64,000 nucleotides of DNA from Variovorax sp. PBL-E5 (GTDB lineage: Bacteria > Pseudomonadota > Gammaproteobacteria > Burkholderiales > Burkholderiaceae_C). The notes beneath the pieces are model-generated. The model ran no database searches, was not told the DNA's origin, and saw only the letters and a program-made list of their open reading frames with translations. Positions within the stretch are counted from its first letter, which is position 1. Each line of letters opens with the position of its first letter. Location of the stretch: the NCBI RefSeq assembly GCF_901827185.1, contig NZ_LR594671.1, positions 1,674,001 to 1,738,000 on the forward strand, given 5' to 3'. A program made the translations under genes and the position numbers. Shown piece by piece: positions 17,853 to 26,478 of the stretch.

Positions 17853-18347
17853 TCAGCGCCGTTCGAGCGTGACGAAGCTGAAGGACAGCCCGTTGGAAGA
17901 GACGTGCGACTCGCGCGCGGTCTCGTGCCATGCGGTGCTGTCGAGCCGCGGTGCGCGAGCGTCGCCGTCGATCTCGCGCGCGATCTCGGTCACCAGCGCG
18001 CGCTGCGCGAGCGGCTCGGCCTCGGCATAGATCTGCGCGCCGCCGATCACCCAGGCCTCGGGCACGCGCGCGGCTTCGCACAGCGACAAGGCTTCGCGCA
18101 GGCTGGCGGCGCGCTCGGCGCCCTCGGCGTGCCAATCGGACTGGCGCGTGACCACGATGTTGCGGCGCCCCGGCAAGGGCCTGAAGCGCGGCGCGAGCGA
18201 GTCCCAGGTCTTGCGGCCCATGATCACCGGTGCGCCCGCGGTCTGCCGCTTGAAATGCGCCATGTCCTCGGGCAGGTGCCAGGGGATGGTGCCGTCGCGG
18301 CCGATCACGCCGTTGGCGGCGCGCGCGAAGATCAGGTTGACGCGCAT
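17853..18347 (-). CDS. folA: dihydrofolate reductase
   Basis: NADPH-dependent reduction of dihydrofolate. The 164-residue protein begins MRVNLIFARAANGVIG and contains IPWHLPEDMAHFKRQT with the active-site acid at Asp28 and the conserved Trp23, followed by VIMGRKTWDSL (NADPH-binding MGRxTW), LPGRRNIVVTR and the AWVIGGAQIYAEA motif. Length is normal for chromosomal DHFR. It lies 5 bp downstream of thyA in the same direction, the common thyA-folA arrangement in which thymidylate synthase produces the dihydrofolate that this enzyme recycles. It converges on the IclR gene. Confidence 0.97.
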   Translation of the reverse strand: MRVNLIFARAANGVIGRDGTIPWHLPEDMAHFKRQTAGAPVIMGRKTWDSLAPRFRPLPGRRNIVVTRQSDWHAEGAERAASLREALSLCEAARVPEAWVIGGAQIYAEAEPLAQRALVTEIAREIDGDARAPRLDSTAWHETARESHVSSNGLSFSFVTLERR

Positions 18348-18352
18348 CGTGC

Positions 18353-19186
18353 TCACACGGCCACCGGTGCCTTGATGGCCGGATGGGGGTCGTAGCCCTC
18401 GAACGCGAAGTCCTCGTACTGGTAGTCGAAGATGGACGCCGGCTTGCGCCGGATGACCAGCGTCGGATAGGGCCGCGGCGTGCGGCTCAACTGCAGCGCC
18501 ACCTGCTCGGCGTGGTTGCTGTAGATGTGGCAGTCGCCGCCGGCCCAGACGAAGTCGCCGACGTCCAGATCGCACTGCTGCGCGACCATGTGCGTGAGCA
18601 GCGCGTAGCTCGCGATGTTGAAGGGCACGCCGAGGAAGATGTCGGCGCTGCGCTGGTAGAGCTGGCAGCTGAGCCGGCCGCGCTCGCCCGCGGCCTGCGG
18701 CGGCGCCACGTAGAACTGGAAGAAGGCATGGCAGGGCATCAGTGCCATCTTCGACAGGTCGGCCACGTTCCATGCGCTCACGATGATGCGGCGCGAGTCG
18801 GGGTTGGTCCTGAGCGTGTCGATCACCTGCTGGATCTGGTCGATGTGGCCGCCGTCCGGCGTCGGCCAGCTGCGCCACTGCACGCCATAGACGGGGCCGA
18901 GGTCGCCGTCCTCGCGCGCCCATTCGTCCCAGATGGTGACGCCGCGCTCCTTCAGCCAGTTGTTGTCGCTGGAGCCGGTGAGGAACCACAGCAGTTCCTG
19001 GATGATGGACTTGAGGTGCACCTTCTTGGTGGTGACCAGCGGGAAGCCTTCGTTGAGGTCGAAGCGCATCTGGTAGCCGAACACGCTCTTGGTGCCGGTG
19101 CCGGTGCGGTCGCTCTTGTGCACGCCGGTAGTGTCGACGTGGCGCATGAAGTCTTCGTATTGGGAGCGAGTGGGGTGGGTGGTCAT
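18353..19186 (-). CDS. thyA: thymidylate synthase
   Basis: Methylates dUMP to dTMP using methylene-tetrahydrofolate. The 277-residue protein has the catalytic cysteine in [12 protein letters not shown] (Cys152), the dUMP-binding arginine region [24 protein letters not shown], and the C-terminal [18 protein letters not shown]. Compared with E. coli ThyA (264 residues) a short insert lies around [11 protein letters not shown]. Coupled with folA downstream. The start ATG follows directly on a short antitoxin-like relic. Confidence 0.98.
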   Translation of the reverse strand: MTTHPTRSQYEDFMRHVDTTGVHKSDRTGTGTKSVFGYQMRFDLNEGFPLVTTKKVHLKSIIQELLWFLTGSSDNNWLKERGVTIWDEWAREDGDLGPVYGVQWRSWPTPDGGHIDQIQQVIDTLRTNPDSRRIIVSAWNVADLSKMALMPCHAFFQFYVAPPQAAGERGRLSCQLYQRSADIFLGVPFNIASYALLTHMVAQQCDLDVGDFVWAGGDCHIYSNHAEQVALQLSRTPRPYPTLVIRRKPASIFDYQYEDFAFEGYDPHPAIKAPVAV

Positions 19187-19189
19187 GAT

Positions 19190-19306
19190 TCAGTCGCGCG
19201 CCATTTCCAGCACCGTGCTGTTGAGCGTCAGATGAGTGGCCTTCCTGGGGGCGTCGGCGATGCGGGGCACGAGAAAACTCCGGTCTTGAATGCGCAAATT
19301 CTTCAC
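19190..19306 (-). pseudogene. possible CcdA-like antitoxin N-terminal relic
   Basis: A 38-codon frame (GTG at 19304-19306, alternative GTG at 19268-19270) ends 3 bp before the thyA start. Its last part, PRIADAPRKATHLTLNSTVLEMARD, resembles the N-terminal DNA-binding strand of CcdA-family antitoxins, which typically read KKATNLSLN..LL..AR.L and continue for another 45 residues. Here a stop follows MARD and there is no toxin gene. Either a degraded toxin-antitoxin relic or a chance match; too short to be sure. Confidence 0.35.
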
Positions 19307-19324
19307 GCGCACGAAATCATGCCA

Positions 19325-20743
19325 TCAGACGCGAATCACCCGCCCCGGATTCAGAATGTTCTGCGGATCCAGCCCGCGCTTGATGGCCCGCATCATCGCC
19401 AGCGCCACCGGCGACTTGTGCTTCTCGAGCTTGTCGACCTTGAGCGAGCCGACGCCATGCTCGGCCGAGAAGGAGCCGCCGAATTTCGCGACCGCGTCGT
19501 AGACCAGGGTGTTGATGCGCTCTTCCTGGTCGCGCAGGAAGGCTTTCATGTTGCCACCCTCGGGCGCCTGCACGTTGTAGTGCAGGTTGCCGTCGCCCAG
19601 GTGGCCGAAGTTCACGAGCCGCACGCCGGCGATTTCGCGCGCCAGCAATGCATCGGTCTCGGCCACGAAGGCCGGGATGCGCGACACCGGGATCGAGATG
19701 TCGTGCTTGATGTTGAGGCCTTCCTCGGCCTGCGCCAGCGGAATGCTTTCGCGGATGTGCCAGAGCTGACGCGCCTGCGCGATGTTCTCGGCCACCACCG
19801 CGTCGCTCACGCAGCCGGCTTCGAACGCGGTTTCCAGCAGCGCCTCGAAGCGCGCGCGGGCATGGTCCTCGGATTCGCTGTCGGAGTTCTCGAGCAGCAC
19901 GCCGTACGGCGTCGCCTCGTCGTCGATGAAGGGCACGCGCATCGCGGGAAAGTGCTTGGCCACCAGGCCGAGCGCAAAGCGGCCCATGACCTCGAAGCCT
20001 GTGAGCCCCGCGCCCAGGTGCTTGTGCGCGAGGCCCAGCAATGTCACCGCATGATCGAGCGAGGGCACCGCGGCCCACGCGGTCAGCTGCGCGGCCGGCA
20101 GCGGATAGAGCTTGATCGTCGCCGCCGTGATGATGCCGAGCGTGCCTTCGCTGCCGATCATCAGGTCGCGCAGGTCGTAGCCGGTGTTGTCCTTGCGCAG
20201 TCCGCTGGTGCCTTCCCACACCTCGCCGTGCGGCGTGACGACCTCCAGGCCCAGGCACAGCTCGCGCGTGTTGCCGTAGCGCACGACCTGCGTGCCGCCG
20301 GCGTTGGTCGCGAGGTTGCCGCCGATCGTGCAACTGCCCTCGGCCGCGAGGCTGAGCGGGAACAGGAAGCCGGCCTTCTCGGCGGCCTCCTGCAGCGACT
20401 GCAGCACGCAGCCGGCCTCGACCGTCATCGTGAGGTTCGCGGCATCGATCCCGCGGATCGCGTTGAGCCGCTGCAGGCTCAGCAGCACCTGCGTGCCGCT
20501 CTCGTCCGGGATCGATCCCACCGACAGCCCGGTGTTGCCGCCCTGCGGAACGATCGCCGTGCCGGCGGCCGCGCAGGCCTTGACCACCTCGGCCACCTGC
20601 TGCGTGCTGGCCGGGCGGACCACGGCCAGCGCCTTGCCGCGCGCGCGTTTGCGCCAGTCTTGCTCCCAGGCGGTCAGATCGCCCTCGGTCAGCACGTGCG
20701 AGACGCCGACGATGGCGCGCAGCCGGTCGACCAGTGCATTCAT
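19325..20743 (-). CDS. FAD-linked 2-hydroxyacid dehydrogenase (GlcD/D-lactate dehydrogenase family)
   Basis: A 472-residue cytoplasmic flavoprotein. The FAD-binding PCMH domain has VVRPASTQQVAEVVKAC, PQGGNTGLSVGSIPD, EGSCTIGGNLATNAGG and NTGYDLRDLMIGSEGTLGI; the C-terminal FAD-oxidase domain has NFGHLGDGNLHYNVQ and SFSAEHGVGSLK. These are the signatures of GlcD, Dld2 and D-2-hydroxyglutarate dehydrogenases, which oxidise D-2-hydroxyacids to 2-oxoacids with electrons to ETF or a quinone. No GlcE/GlcF-like partners are adjacent, favouring a D-lactate or D-2-hydroxyglutarate dehydrogenase. The start overlaps the stop of the DUF2069 gene (ATGA). Confidence 0.9.
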   Translation of the reverse strand: MNALVDRLRAIVGVSHVLTEGDLTAWEQDWRKRARGKALAVVRPASTQQVAEVVKACAAAGTAIVPQGGNTGLSVGSIPDESGTQVLLSLQRLNAIRGIDAANLTMTVEAGCVLQSLQEAAEKAGFLFPLSLAAEGSCTIGGNLATNAGGTQVVRYGNTRELCLGLEVVTPHGEVWEGTSGLRKDNTGYDLRDLMIGSEGTLGIITAATIKLYPLPAAQLTAWAAVPSLDHAVTLLGLAHKHLGAGLTGFEVMGRFALGLVAKHFPAMRVPFIDDEATPYGVLLENSDSESEDHARARFEALLETAFEAGCVSDAVVAENIAQARQLWHIRESIPLAQAEEGLNIKHDISIPVSRIPAFVAETDALLAREIAGVRLVNFGHLGDGNLHYNVQAPEGGNMKAFLRDQEERINTLVYDAVAKFGGSFSAEHGVGSLKVDKLEKHKSPVALAMMRAIKRGLDPQNILNPGRVIRV

Positions 20744-21144
20744 GGAGCCACTCCTTCCAGGTTCCGGGCCTCGGCCGCGTGGCGCAGGCGAAGCCGCACA
20801 TGACAGGCGCAGGCGGTGAAGAGCGCGAGGCAGAGCACCACCTCGATCAGCGCGAGCACCTGTCCGACGCGGTTGATATCGCTCCACGCGCGCACCACGC
20901 CCTCGATGAAGTAGAGCCAGACCATCAGGCTGACCCAGCGGTAGGTGTACATGCGGTTCTTGAGCAGTCCCGCGAGCGGCACCACCAGCGGCAGCACCTT
21001 GAGCGCCAGCCACGAGCCGCCCGGACGCAGCGGCGCGAGCCACATCTCCCAGGCCAGCCCGAGCACGATCAGCCCGACCAGGCTGCCCACGGCCACCCAC
21101 TGCGTGGCAGCAACAGAAGAAGAGCGAGGCAAGGTTGTTTTCAT
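20740..21144 (-). CDS. DUF2069 membrane protein
   Basis: A 134-residue protein with four predicted transmembrane helices (WVAVGSLVGLIVLGLAWEMWL; WLALKVLPLVVPLAGLL; YRWVSLMVWLYFIEGVVRAW; VLALIEVVLCLALFTACACH) and the family segment KNRMYTYRW. DUF2069 proteins are small inner-membrane proteins of unknown function found throughout Gamma- and Betaproteobacteria. Translationally coupled to the downstream FAD-linked dehydrogenase by a 4-bp overlap. The promoter region overlaps a dispersed repeat. Confidence 0.85.
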   Translation of the reverse strand: MKTTLPRSSSVAATQWVAVGSLVGLIVLGLAWEMWLAPLRPGGSWLALKVLPLVVPLAGLLKNRMYTYRWVSLMVWLYFIEGVVRAWSDINRVGQVLALIEVVLCLALFTACACHVRLRLRHAAEARNLEGVAP

Positions 21145-21152
21145 TCGAGAGG

Positions 21153-21242
21153 TACCGCGGAACCGGCTCCGCCGGGCCGCCGGTGCCGCCCCCGGCAGGG
21201 GGAAGGCGCAGCGACACGAAGTGCGCGACGCCTGGGGGTGAG
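21153..21242 (+). repeat. dispersed GC-rich palindromic repeat, copy 1
   Basis: About 90 bp between the divergent DUF2069 and yihY-like genes. It contains two hairpins: CCGGCTCCGCCGGGCCGCCGG and CCCCCGGCAGGGGG. A second copy in opposite orientation is at 26309-26395; the first 32 bases differ at one position and the rest by about a dozen changes and small gaps, with ACACGAAGTG shared. It ends at the start codon of the yihY-like gene and supplies its purine-rich leader. Confidence 0.85.
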
Positions 21243-22481
21243 ATGATACCGATCATGAATCGCCGGCAACTCTGGAGGGATCTTTCGCGCTTTCCGTGGG
21301 GCAACACCGCCGTGGTGCTCGGCGAGCGCTTTCGCGAGGATCGCCTGGGCCTGACGGCCAGCAGCCTGACCTTCACCACCACCATCGCGATGGTGCCCTT
21401 CTTCACCGTGGCGCTGGCGCTGTTCACGGTGTTCCCGATGTTTTCCAAGATGCAGGGCCGGGTGCAGCGCTGGCTGATCGAGAGCCTGATCCCGGACAAC
21501 ATCGCGCGCCAGGTGGTCGGCTATCTCAACCAGTTCGCGAGCAAGGCGAGCGGCCTGGGCGTGGCCGGCCTCGCGGTGCTGCTGGTGACCGCGATCGCGC
21601 TGATCCTCACCATGGACAAGACGCTCAACAACATCTGGCGCGTGCGCACGCCGCGGCCCTTCGCGCAGCGGGTGCTGATCTACTGGGCCGCGATCACGCT
21701 CGGTCCGCTGGTGCTGGCGGTCAGCCTGAGCACCACCGCCTATGTGTTCTCGGTCTCGCGCGACGTGGTCGGCGGCGCCATCGTGAAGCTGCTGTTCGAT
21801 ACCTTCGAATTCTTCCTGCTCGCGGGCGGCATGGCGTCGCTCTACCACTACGTGCCCAACACGCACGTGAAGTGGGCCCATGCATGGGCCGGCGGCCTGT
21901 TCGTCGCCGCCGCGATCGAGATCGCCAAGCGCGGGCTGGCCTACTACCTCAGCCTGGTGCCGACCTATTCCATGGTCTACGGCACCTTCGCGACGGTGCC
22001 GATCCTGCTCGTATGGATCTACGTCGCCTGGGTCATCGTGCTGCTGGGTGCGGTGATCGCGGCCTATCTGCCCAGCCTGCTGAGCGGCGTCGAACGCGCC
22101 GGCGGCATGGCCGGCTGGCCGCTGCAGCTGGCCATCGAGGCGCTGCAGCATCTGGCGCGCGCCGGTGCCACGCCCGCGCGCGGGCTCGGCGCGGCCGAGC
22201 TGGTGGCCCGGATGAGGGTCGATGCGCTGCAGCTCGCGCCGGTGCTCGAGACGCTGGTCGCGCTCGACTGGATCGCGCCGATCGCCGAAGAGCCGGACGA
22301 CGAGGATCCGCGCTTCGTCCTGCTGGCCCGGCCCGACGACACGCTGCTCGAACCGCTGCTGGTCCAGCTGCTCATGCCGAGGACGCCGCCGCTCGGCAGC
22401 CTCTGGGACAAGGGCCCGTTGCGCACGCTGCGGCTCGGCGACGTGCTCCATGCCCCTCGCGCTGAAGCCAGAGCGGCTTGA
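21243..22481 (+). CDS. YihY/BrkB-family inner-membrane protein
   Basis: A 412-residue protein with about six transmembrane segments in the first 290 residues and the conserved family segments RFREDRLGLTASSLTFTTTIAMVPFFTVAL, MDKTLNNIWRV, YHYVPNTHVKW and YGTFATVPILLVWIYVAWVIVLLGA. The family was long annotated as ribonuclease BN, which was wrong; its members are membrane proteins of unclear function, with BrkB implicated in serum resistance. The last 110 residues form a cytoplasmic, winged-helix-like tail (LVARMRVDALQLAPVLETLVAL). ATG at 21243 follows GGGGGTGAG; a second ATG lies at 21255. Confidence 0.88.
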   Translation: MIPIMNRRQLWRDLSRFPWGNTAVVLGERFREDRLGLTASSLTFTTTIAMVPFFTVALALFTVFPMFSKMQGRVQRWLIESLIPDNIARQVVGYLNQFASKASGLGVAGLAVLLVTAIALILTMDKTLNNIWRVRTPRPFAQRVLIYWAAITLGPLVLAVSLSTTAYVFSVSRDVVGGAIVKLLFDTFEFFLLAGGMASLYHYVPNTHVKWAHAWAGGLFVAAAIEIAKRGLAYYLSLVPTYSMVYGTFATVPILLVWIYVAWVIVLLGAVIAAYLPSLLSGVERAGGMAGWPLQLAIEALQHLARAGATPARGLGAAELVARMRVDALQLAPVLETLVALDWIAPIAEEPDDEDPRFVLLARPDDTLLEPLLVQLLMPRTPPLGSLWDKGPLRTLRLGDVLHAPRAEARAA

Positions 22482-22528
22482 TTCGATAATGGCGCGGGCT
22501 CCCGATCCACTCACCTGACTGACTGGCC

Positions 22529-22912
22529 TTGACCGACTTCTCCACCCAGACGAATCCCGCCGCGCCCGACGACCGCAGCTGGGTCGTCTGCCTGTGCGCC
22601 GAATGGTGTGGCGCCTGCCGCGAATACCGGCCGCTGTTCGAGCAGGTGGCGCGCGCGCATGCGCAGTTCCGCTTTGCGTGGGTCGACATCGAGGACCATG
22701 CCGAGCTGGCGGACGAATTCGATGTCGAGACCTTTCCGACGCTGTTGATCGCCGGCACCGACGGCACGCGCTTTCTGGGGCCCCTGTTGCCGCACGCCGA
22801 AACGCTGGCGCGCCTGTTGGGCGCGCTGCAGCCGGCGCAGCCGTCGGCGCCGGAAGTGGCGACACTGCTCGACGCGCTCGGGCGCGAGCCCGCGGGCTTC
22901 TCGGTCGCCTAG
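22529..22912 (+). CDS. thioredoxin-fold protein
   Basis: A 127-residue thioredoxin-like protein with a CxxC active site in CAEWCGACREYRPLFEQVA and the cis-proline segment VETFPTLLIAG, followed by a short helical tail. No signal peptide, so cytoplasmic. The best start is TTG at 22529 because no ATG or GTG precedes the fold closely. The motif is WCGAC instead of the WCGPC of thioredoxin, which usually shifts the redox potential. Co-directional with the yihY-like gene and the following oxidoreductase, possibly one transcript. Confidence 0.88.
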   Translation: MTDFSTQTNPAAPDDRSWVVCLCAEWCGACREYRPLFEQVARAHAQFRFAWVDIEDHAELADEFDVETFPTLLIAGTDGTRFLGPLLPHAETLARLLGALQPAQPSAPEVATLLDALGREPAGFSVA

Positions 22913-22935
22913 CGCGTCACCGTCACGGTCCCACC

Positions 22936-23622
22936 ATGAACATCCTGCTCTTCGGCGCTACCGGCATGGTCGGGCAGGGCGTGCTGCGCGAATGTCTGCT
23001 CGACGCCGGCGTGACGCGGGTGCTCGCCGTCGGGCGCAGCCCGACCGGTCAGACCCATCCGAAGCTGCGTGACCTGGTGCTTGCCGATCTGGGTGATTGC
23101 AGCAGCGTCGAGGCCGACCTGTCGGGCTTCGACGCCTGCTTCTTCTGCCTCGGCGTTTCCTCCGTCGGCATGAAGGAAGAGGCCTATCGGCGCATCACCT
23201 ACGATCTCACGCTGACGATCGCGCAGGCGCTGGTGCGGCTCAACTCGCAGATGACCTTCGTCTATGTGTCGGGCGCAGGCACCGACAGCACGGAGCGCGG
23301 CCCGCGCATGTGGGCGCGCGTGAAGGGCGCGACCGAGAACGCGCTGATGCGGCTGCCCTTCAAGGCCGTCTACATGTTCCGCCCCGGCTTCATCCAGCCG
23401 ATGCACCGCGTGCGGTCCAAGACGGCGCTCTACCAGGCGATCTACGTGCTGGCCACGCCGATCTTCGCCCTGCTGAGCCGGCGGATGCCGGACCGCATCA
23501 CGACCAGCGAGCGCATGGGCCAGGCAATGGTCGCCGTCGCCCGGCACGGCGCCGTGAGGCCGCTGCTCGAGGTCGCGGACATCAACGCGCTGGCGGCCAT
23601 CAGCCGGCCAGAAAATCCCTGA
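22936..23622 (+). CDS. NAD(P)-binding Rossmann protein, short atypical epimerase-like
   Basis: A 228-residue SDR-extended-like protein with the nucleotide-binding motif LLFGATGMVGQGVLRECL and a family-specific CLGVSSVGMKEEAYRRITYD and FVYVSGAGTDST, followed by YMFRPGFIQPMH. These features place it in the group annotated NAD-dependent epimerase/dehydratase or NAD(P)H-binding protein, related to atypical SDRs (HTATIP2-like). The typical YxxxK pair is not obvious, so it may bind the cofactor without catalysing. It overlaps the convergent hydrolase gene by 23 bp at the 3' end. Confidence 0.82.
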   Translation: MNILLFGATGMVGQGVLRECLLDAGVTRVLAVGRSPTGQTHPKLRDLVLADLGDCSSVEADLSGFDACFFCLGVSSVGMKEEAYRRITYDLTLTIAQALVRLNSQMTFVYVSGAGTDSTERGPRMWARVKGATENALMRLPFKAVYMFRPGFIQPMHRVRSKTALYQAIYVLATPIFALLSRRMPDRITTSERMGQAMVAVARHGAVRPLLEVADINALAAISRPENP

Positions 23623-24409
23623 GCGCGAACAGCACCGCATCGGGCGCCTCGCTCATCAGCGCGTGGCCTGCGTTCACGGTCACCGTTGCGGCATTGCGTG
23701 CCTTGGCGGCCAGGGTGCGGGTCGCGCGCGGCGGCGTCATCTGGTCGGCGGCGCCGAGCAGGAACAGCGTCGGGCATTGCACCGCGGCCATGGCCTCTTC
23801 GCCGTTCGCGTAGTCGTTGCAGGCCGTGAAGCCGATGTGGAAGACGTTGGCTTCGCGGTTGCTTGCGAGCACGCGGCGCATGAGCGCGCGCGAGCTGCCA
23901 TGCAGCCAGGTGCCCGGGCCGAGCGAGGAGGGCGGCGGCGCGAGCATCGAATGCGAAAAGGTGTTGACCATCGCGATCGCGCGCTGCGGGTCGTTCAACG
24001 CGCCTTCCAGCAGCGCGGGCGACACCGTCATCGGATAGGCCGTGCCGACCATCGCCAGGTGCGTGACGCGCTGCGGCGCCTGCGCCGCGGCCTCGAGCGC
24101 GATCAGCGAGCCGAAGCTGTGGCCGATCAGCGCCGCCTTCGGCGCGCCGGCCGCGTCGAGCAGCGCGACGACGAAGCGGGCCGCGTCCTCGACGCGCGCG
24201 GGCGGCGGGCCTTCGCTGCGGCAATGGCCCGGCAGGTCGATCGCCAGCACGTTCCAGCCGTGGTTGGCGAACCAGCGGCTCTGCAGGATCCACACGCTGT
24301 GGTCGTTGAGCACGCCGTGGATGAACACCACCGTCGGCTTCGCGGTATCGAAGGGCTTGCCGCCGGTGTAGGCGTAGGTGCGCTGGCCGTTGACGACGAG
24401 CTCCATCAC
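23600..24409 (-). CDS. alpha/beta-fold hydrolase
   Basis: A 269-residue serine hydrolase with oxyanion-region VVFIHGVLNDHSVW, the nucleophile elbow LIGHSFGSLIAL (Ser98), the acid region LFLLGAADQMTPP and the catalytic His in VNAGHALMSEAP. Cytoplasmic. It is the second gene of a pair with the metY-like gene, overlapping it by 4 bp (ATGA), an arrangement also known for homoserine acyl chemistry, but this protein is too short for MetX and lacks its motifs. The substrate is unknown. Confidence 0.88.
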   Translation of the reverse strand: MMELVVNGQRTYAYTGGKPFDTAKPTVVFIHGVLNDHSVWILQSRWFANHGWNVLAIDLPGHCRSEGPPPARVEDAARFVVALLDAAGAPKAALIGHSFGSLIALEAAAQAPQRVTHLAMVGTAYPMTVSPALLEGALNDPQRAIAMVNTFSHSMLAPPPSSLGPGTWLHGSSRALMRRVLASNREANVFHIGFTACNDYANGEEAMAAVQCPTLFLLGAADQMTPPRATRTLAAKARNAATVTVNAGHALMSEAPDAVLFALRDFLAG

Positions 24410-25716
24410 GCACCCACCTTTTCCGCCGCCTTGAGCGCGCGCTTCAGGTCATCGATCAGGTCGGCCGGGTCTTCGAGCCCGATCGACAGCCGGATCGTGC
24501 CCTGCGAGATGCCGGCCTGGGCCAGTGCCTCGTCCGTCATGCGGAAGTGCGTCGTGCTCGCGGGATGGATCACCAGGCTGCGGCAATCGCCGACGTTCGC
24601 CAGGTGGCTGAAGAGCTTGAGCGCGTCGATGAACTTCTTGCCCTGCTCGCGGTTGCCCTGGAGGTCGAAGCTGAAGACCGCGCCCGCGCCCTTCGCGCCG
24701 TGACGCAGCAGCTTGCCTGCCAGCGCGTGGCTCGGATGCGATTCGAGCAGCGGATGCCCGACGCGCGCGACGAAGGGATGCGCGGCCAGGAACTCGACCA
24801 CCTTCTGCGTGTTGTCGATGTGGCGCTCCATGCGCAGCGGCAGCGTCTCGATGCCCTGCAGGATCAGCCATGCGGTGTGCGGACTCATCGAGGCGCCGAA
24901 GTCGCGCAGTCCCTCGCGCCGCGCGCGCAAGAGAAAGGCACCGACGGTGCTCTCTTGGCTGAAGACCATGTTGTGGAAGCCGTCGTAGGCTTCGGTGAGC
25001 TCGGCGAATTTGCCCGAGCGTTCCCAGTCGAAACTGCCACTGTCGACCACCACGCCGCCAATCACCGTGCCGTGGCCCGACAGGAACTTGGTGGCCGAGT
25101 GGTAGACCAGGTCGGCGCCCCAGTCGAAAGGCTTGATCAGATAGGGCGAGGTGAGCGTGGAGTCGACCAGCAGCGGCACGCCGGCCGCGTGCGCGATGTC
25201 GGCGACGGCCGGGATGTCGAGCACGTCCAGTCCCGGATTGCCCACGGTCTCGCCGAACAGCAGCTTCGTCTCCGGCCGGATCGCCGCGCGCCAGCCATCC
25301 AGGTCGCCGGGCCTCACGAAGGTGGTCGAGATGCCGAAGCGGCGCATCGTGTAGTGCAGCAGGTTCTGCGAGCCGCCGTAGAGCGCGGTGCTGGCGACGA
25401 TGTGGGAACCTGCGCTCATCAAGGTCGCGATGCACAGATGCAGCGCGGCCTGGCCGCTCGCGGTCGTGATGGCGCCGATGCCGCCTTCGAGCGCGGCCAC
25501 ACGCTGTTCGAGCACCGCGTTGGTCGGATTGCTCAGGCGCGAATACACATGCCCCGCGCGCTCGAGATTGAAGAGCGCCGCCGCATGGTCGCTCGACTCG
25601 AAGACGAAGGAGGTGCTCAGGTGGATCGGCACCGCGCGCGCGCCGGTCGCGGGGTCGGGCGCGGCGCCGGCATGCAGTGCCAGCGTGTCGAAGCCGGGGT
25701 CGGAATAGCCGGGCAT
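24406..25716 (-). CDS. O-acetylhomoserine/O-succinylhomoserine sulfhydrylase
   Basis: A 436-residue PLP enzyme of the Cys/Met metabolism family, making homocysteine from an O-acylhomoserine and sulfide. The lysine that binds PLP is in YHSATKFLSGHGTVIGG; YSRLSNPTNAVLEQRVA, LFGETVGNPGLDVLDIP and LVVDSTLTSP-like (PLLVDSTLTSPYL) motifs are characteristic of MetY. The length and the HLANVGDCRSLVIHPASTTH segment match MetY rather than MetB/MetC. Start at the ATG preceding PGYSDPGFDTLALHAG. A 9-bp direct repeat TGCAATGCC lies at 25746 and 25765, in its promoter region. Confidence 0.93.
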   Translation of the reverse strand: MPGYSDPGFDTLALHAGAAPDPATGARAVPIHLSTSFVFESSDHAAALFNLERAGHVYSRLSNPTNAVLEQRVAALEGGIGAITTASGQAALHLCIATLMSAGSHIVASTALYGGSQNLLHYTMRRFGISTTFVRPGDLDGWRAAIRPETKLLFGETVGNPGLDVLDIPAVADIAHAAGVPLLVDSTLTSPYLIKPFDWGADLVYHSATKFLSGHGTVIGGVVVDSGSFDWERSGKFAELTEAYDGFHNMVFSQESTVGAFLLRARREGLRDFGASMSPHTAWLILQGIETLPLRMERHIDNTQKVVEFLAAHPFVARVGHPLLESHPSHALAGKLLRHGAKGAGAVFSFDLQGNREQGKKFIDALKLFSHLANVGDCRSLVIHPASTTHFRMTDEALAQAGISQGTIRLSIGLEDPADLIDDLKRALKAAEKVGA

Positions 25717-25867
25717 GGAGGTCTTTCGGTTTCGTGTCGGGTGTTTGCAATGCCCGGTTACGCGTGCAATGCCTGCAACGCGCGTGGGGGCCTGTGGATG
25801 CGCGGCCATTGTGGGCTATATTCAAATCGGCACGCCGCCGAGCAAGCAGCAAGTGAGGAGCACCACG

Positions 25868-26308
25868 ATGAAAGTCAGCGACATCCTGCGCGTCAAGGGC
25901 AACACGCTTTATACGACCGCGCCCGACGAACCACTGGCGGACGCGGTCACCACCATGGCCGACAAGGACATCGGCTCGCTGGTCGTCATGGAGCATGGCG
26001 ACCTGGTCGGCATGCTGACTTTCCGCGAGGTGATCGTGGCCATCGTCGCCAACGGCGGCCAGGTCGGCGGCACGCTGGTGCGCAAGGCGATGGACGACCA
26101 TCCCGTCACCTGCACACTGGAGACCGACCTCGACGAGATCCGCCGCATCATGCTGGAGCGCCATGCGCGCTACATGCCGGTGATGGACAAGCGCATGCTG
26201 ATGGGCGTGATCAGCTTCTACGACGTCGCCAAGGCCGTGGTCGACAGCCAGAACTTCGAGAACAAGATGCTCAAGGCCTACATTCGGGACTGGCCGACGG
26301 AGGAATAG
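25868..26308 (+). CDS. CBS-domain pair protein
   Basis: A 146-residue protein made of two CBS motifs (residues about 10-65 and 75-130): VTTMADKDIGSLVVMEHGDLVGMLTFREV and RIMLERHARYMPVMDKRMLMGVISFYDVAK. Stand-alone CBS pairs bind adenine nucleotides and act as energy sensors or regulatory partners; no target can be named. The ATG is preceded by GTGAGGAG, and TATATT at 25817 is a plausible -10 element although the -35 is poor. It is divergent from the metY-like gene. Confidence 0.92.
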   Translation: MKVSDILRVKGNTLYTTAPDEPLADAVTTMADKDIGSLVVMEHGDLVGMLTFREVIVAIVANGGQVGGTLVRKAMDDHPVTCTLETDLDEIRRIMLERHARYMPVMDKRMLMGVISFYDVAKAVVDSQNFENKMLKAYIRDWPTEE

Positions 26309-26395
26309 CTCGCCCCCGGGCTTGCTCACTTCGTGTAGCCGCCTACCCCCTACCGGGGGCAACACCGGCGGCCCGGCGGAGCCGGATCCGCGGTG
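26309..26395 (-). repeat. dispersed GC-rich palindromic repeat, copy 2
   Basis: Inverted relative to the copy at 21153-21242 and nearly identical over its first 32 bases (read on the minus strand). It begins directly after the CBS gene stop and contains the same two hairpins, CCCCCTACCGGGGG and the CCGGC/GCCGG stem. The position suggests it doubles as a transcription terminator between the convergent CBS and phaZ genes. Confidence 0.85.
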
Positions 26396-26478
26396 TTTCA
26401 CCAACGGGCGTGGCTGCGCCGGCCCTCGCTGCGCGGGTTCTGGGTTCGACGGTCGCTGGCGCTTGGAGCAGCTCTCTC

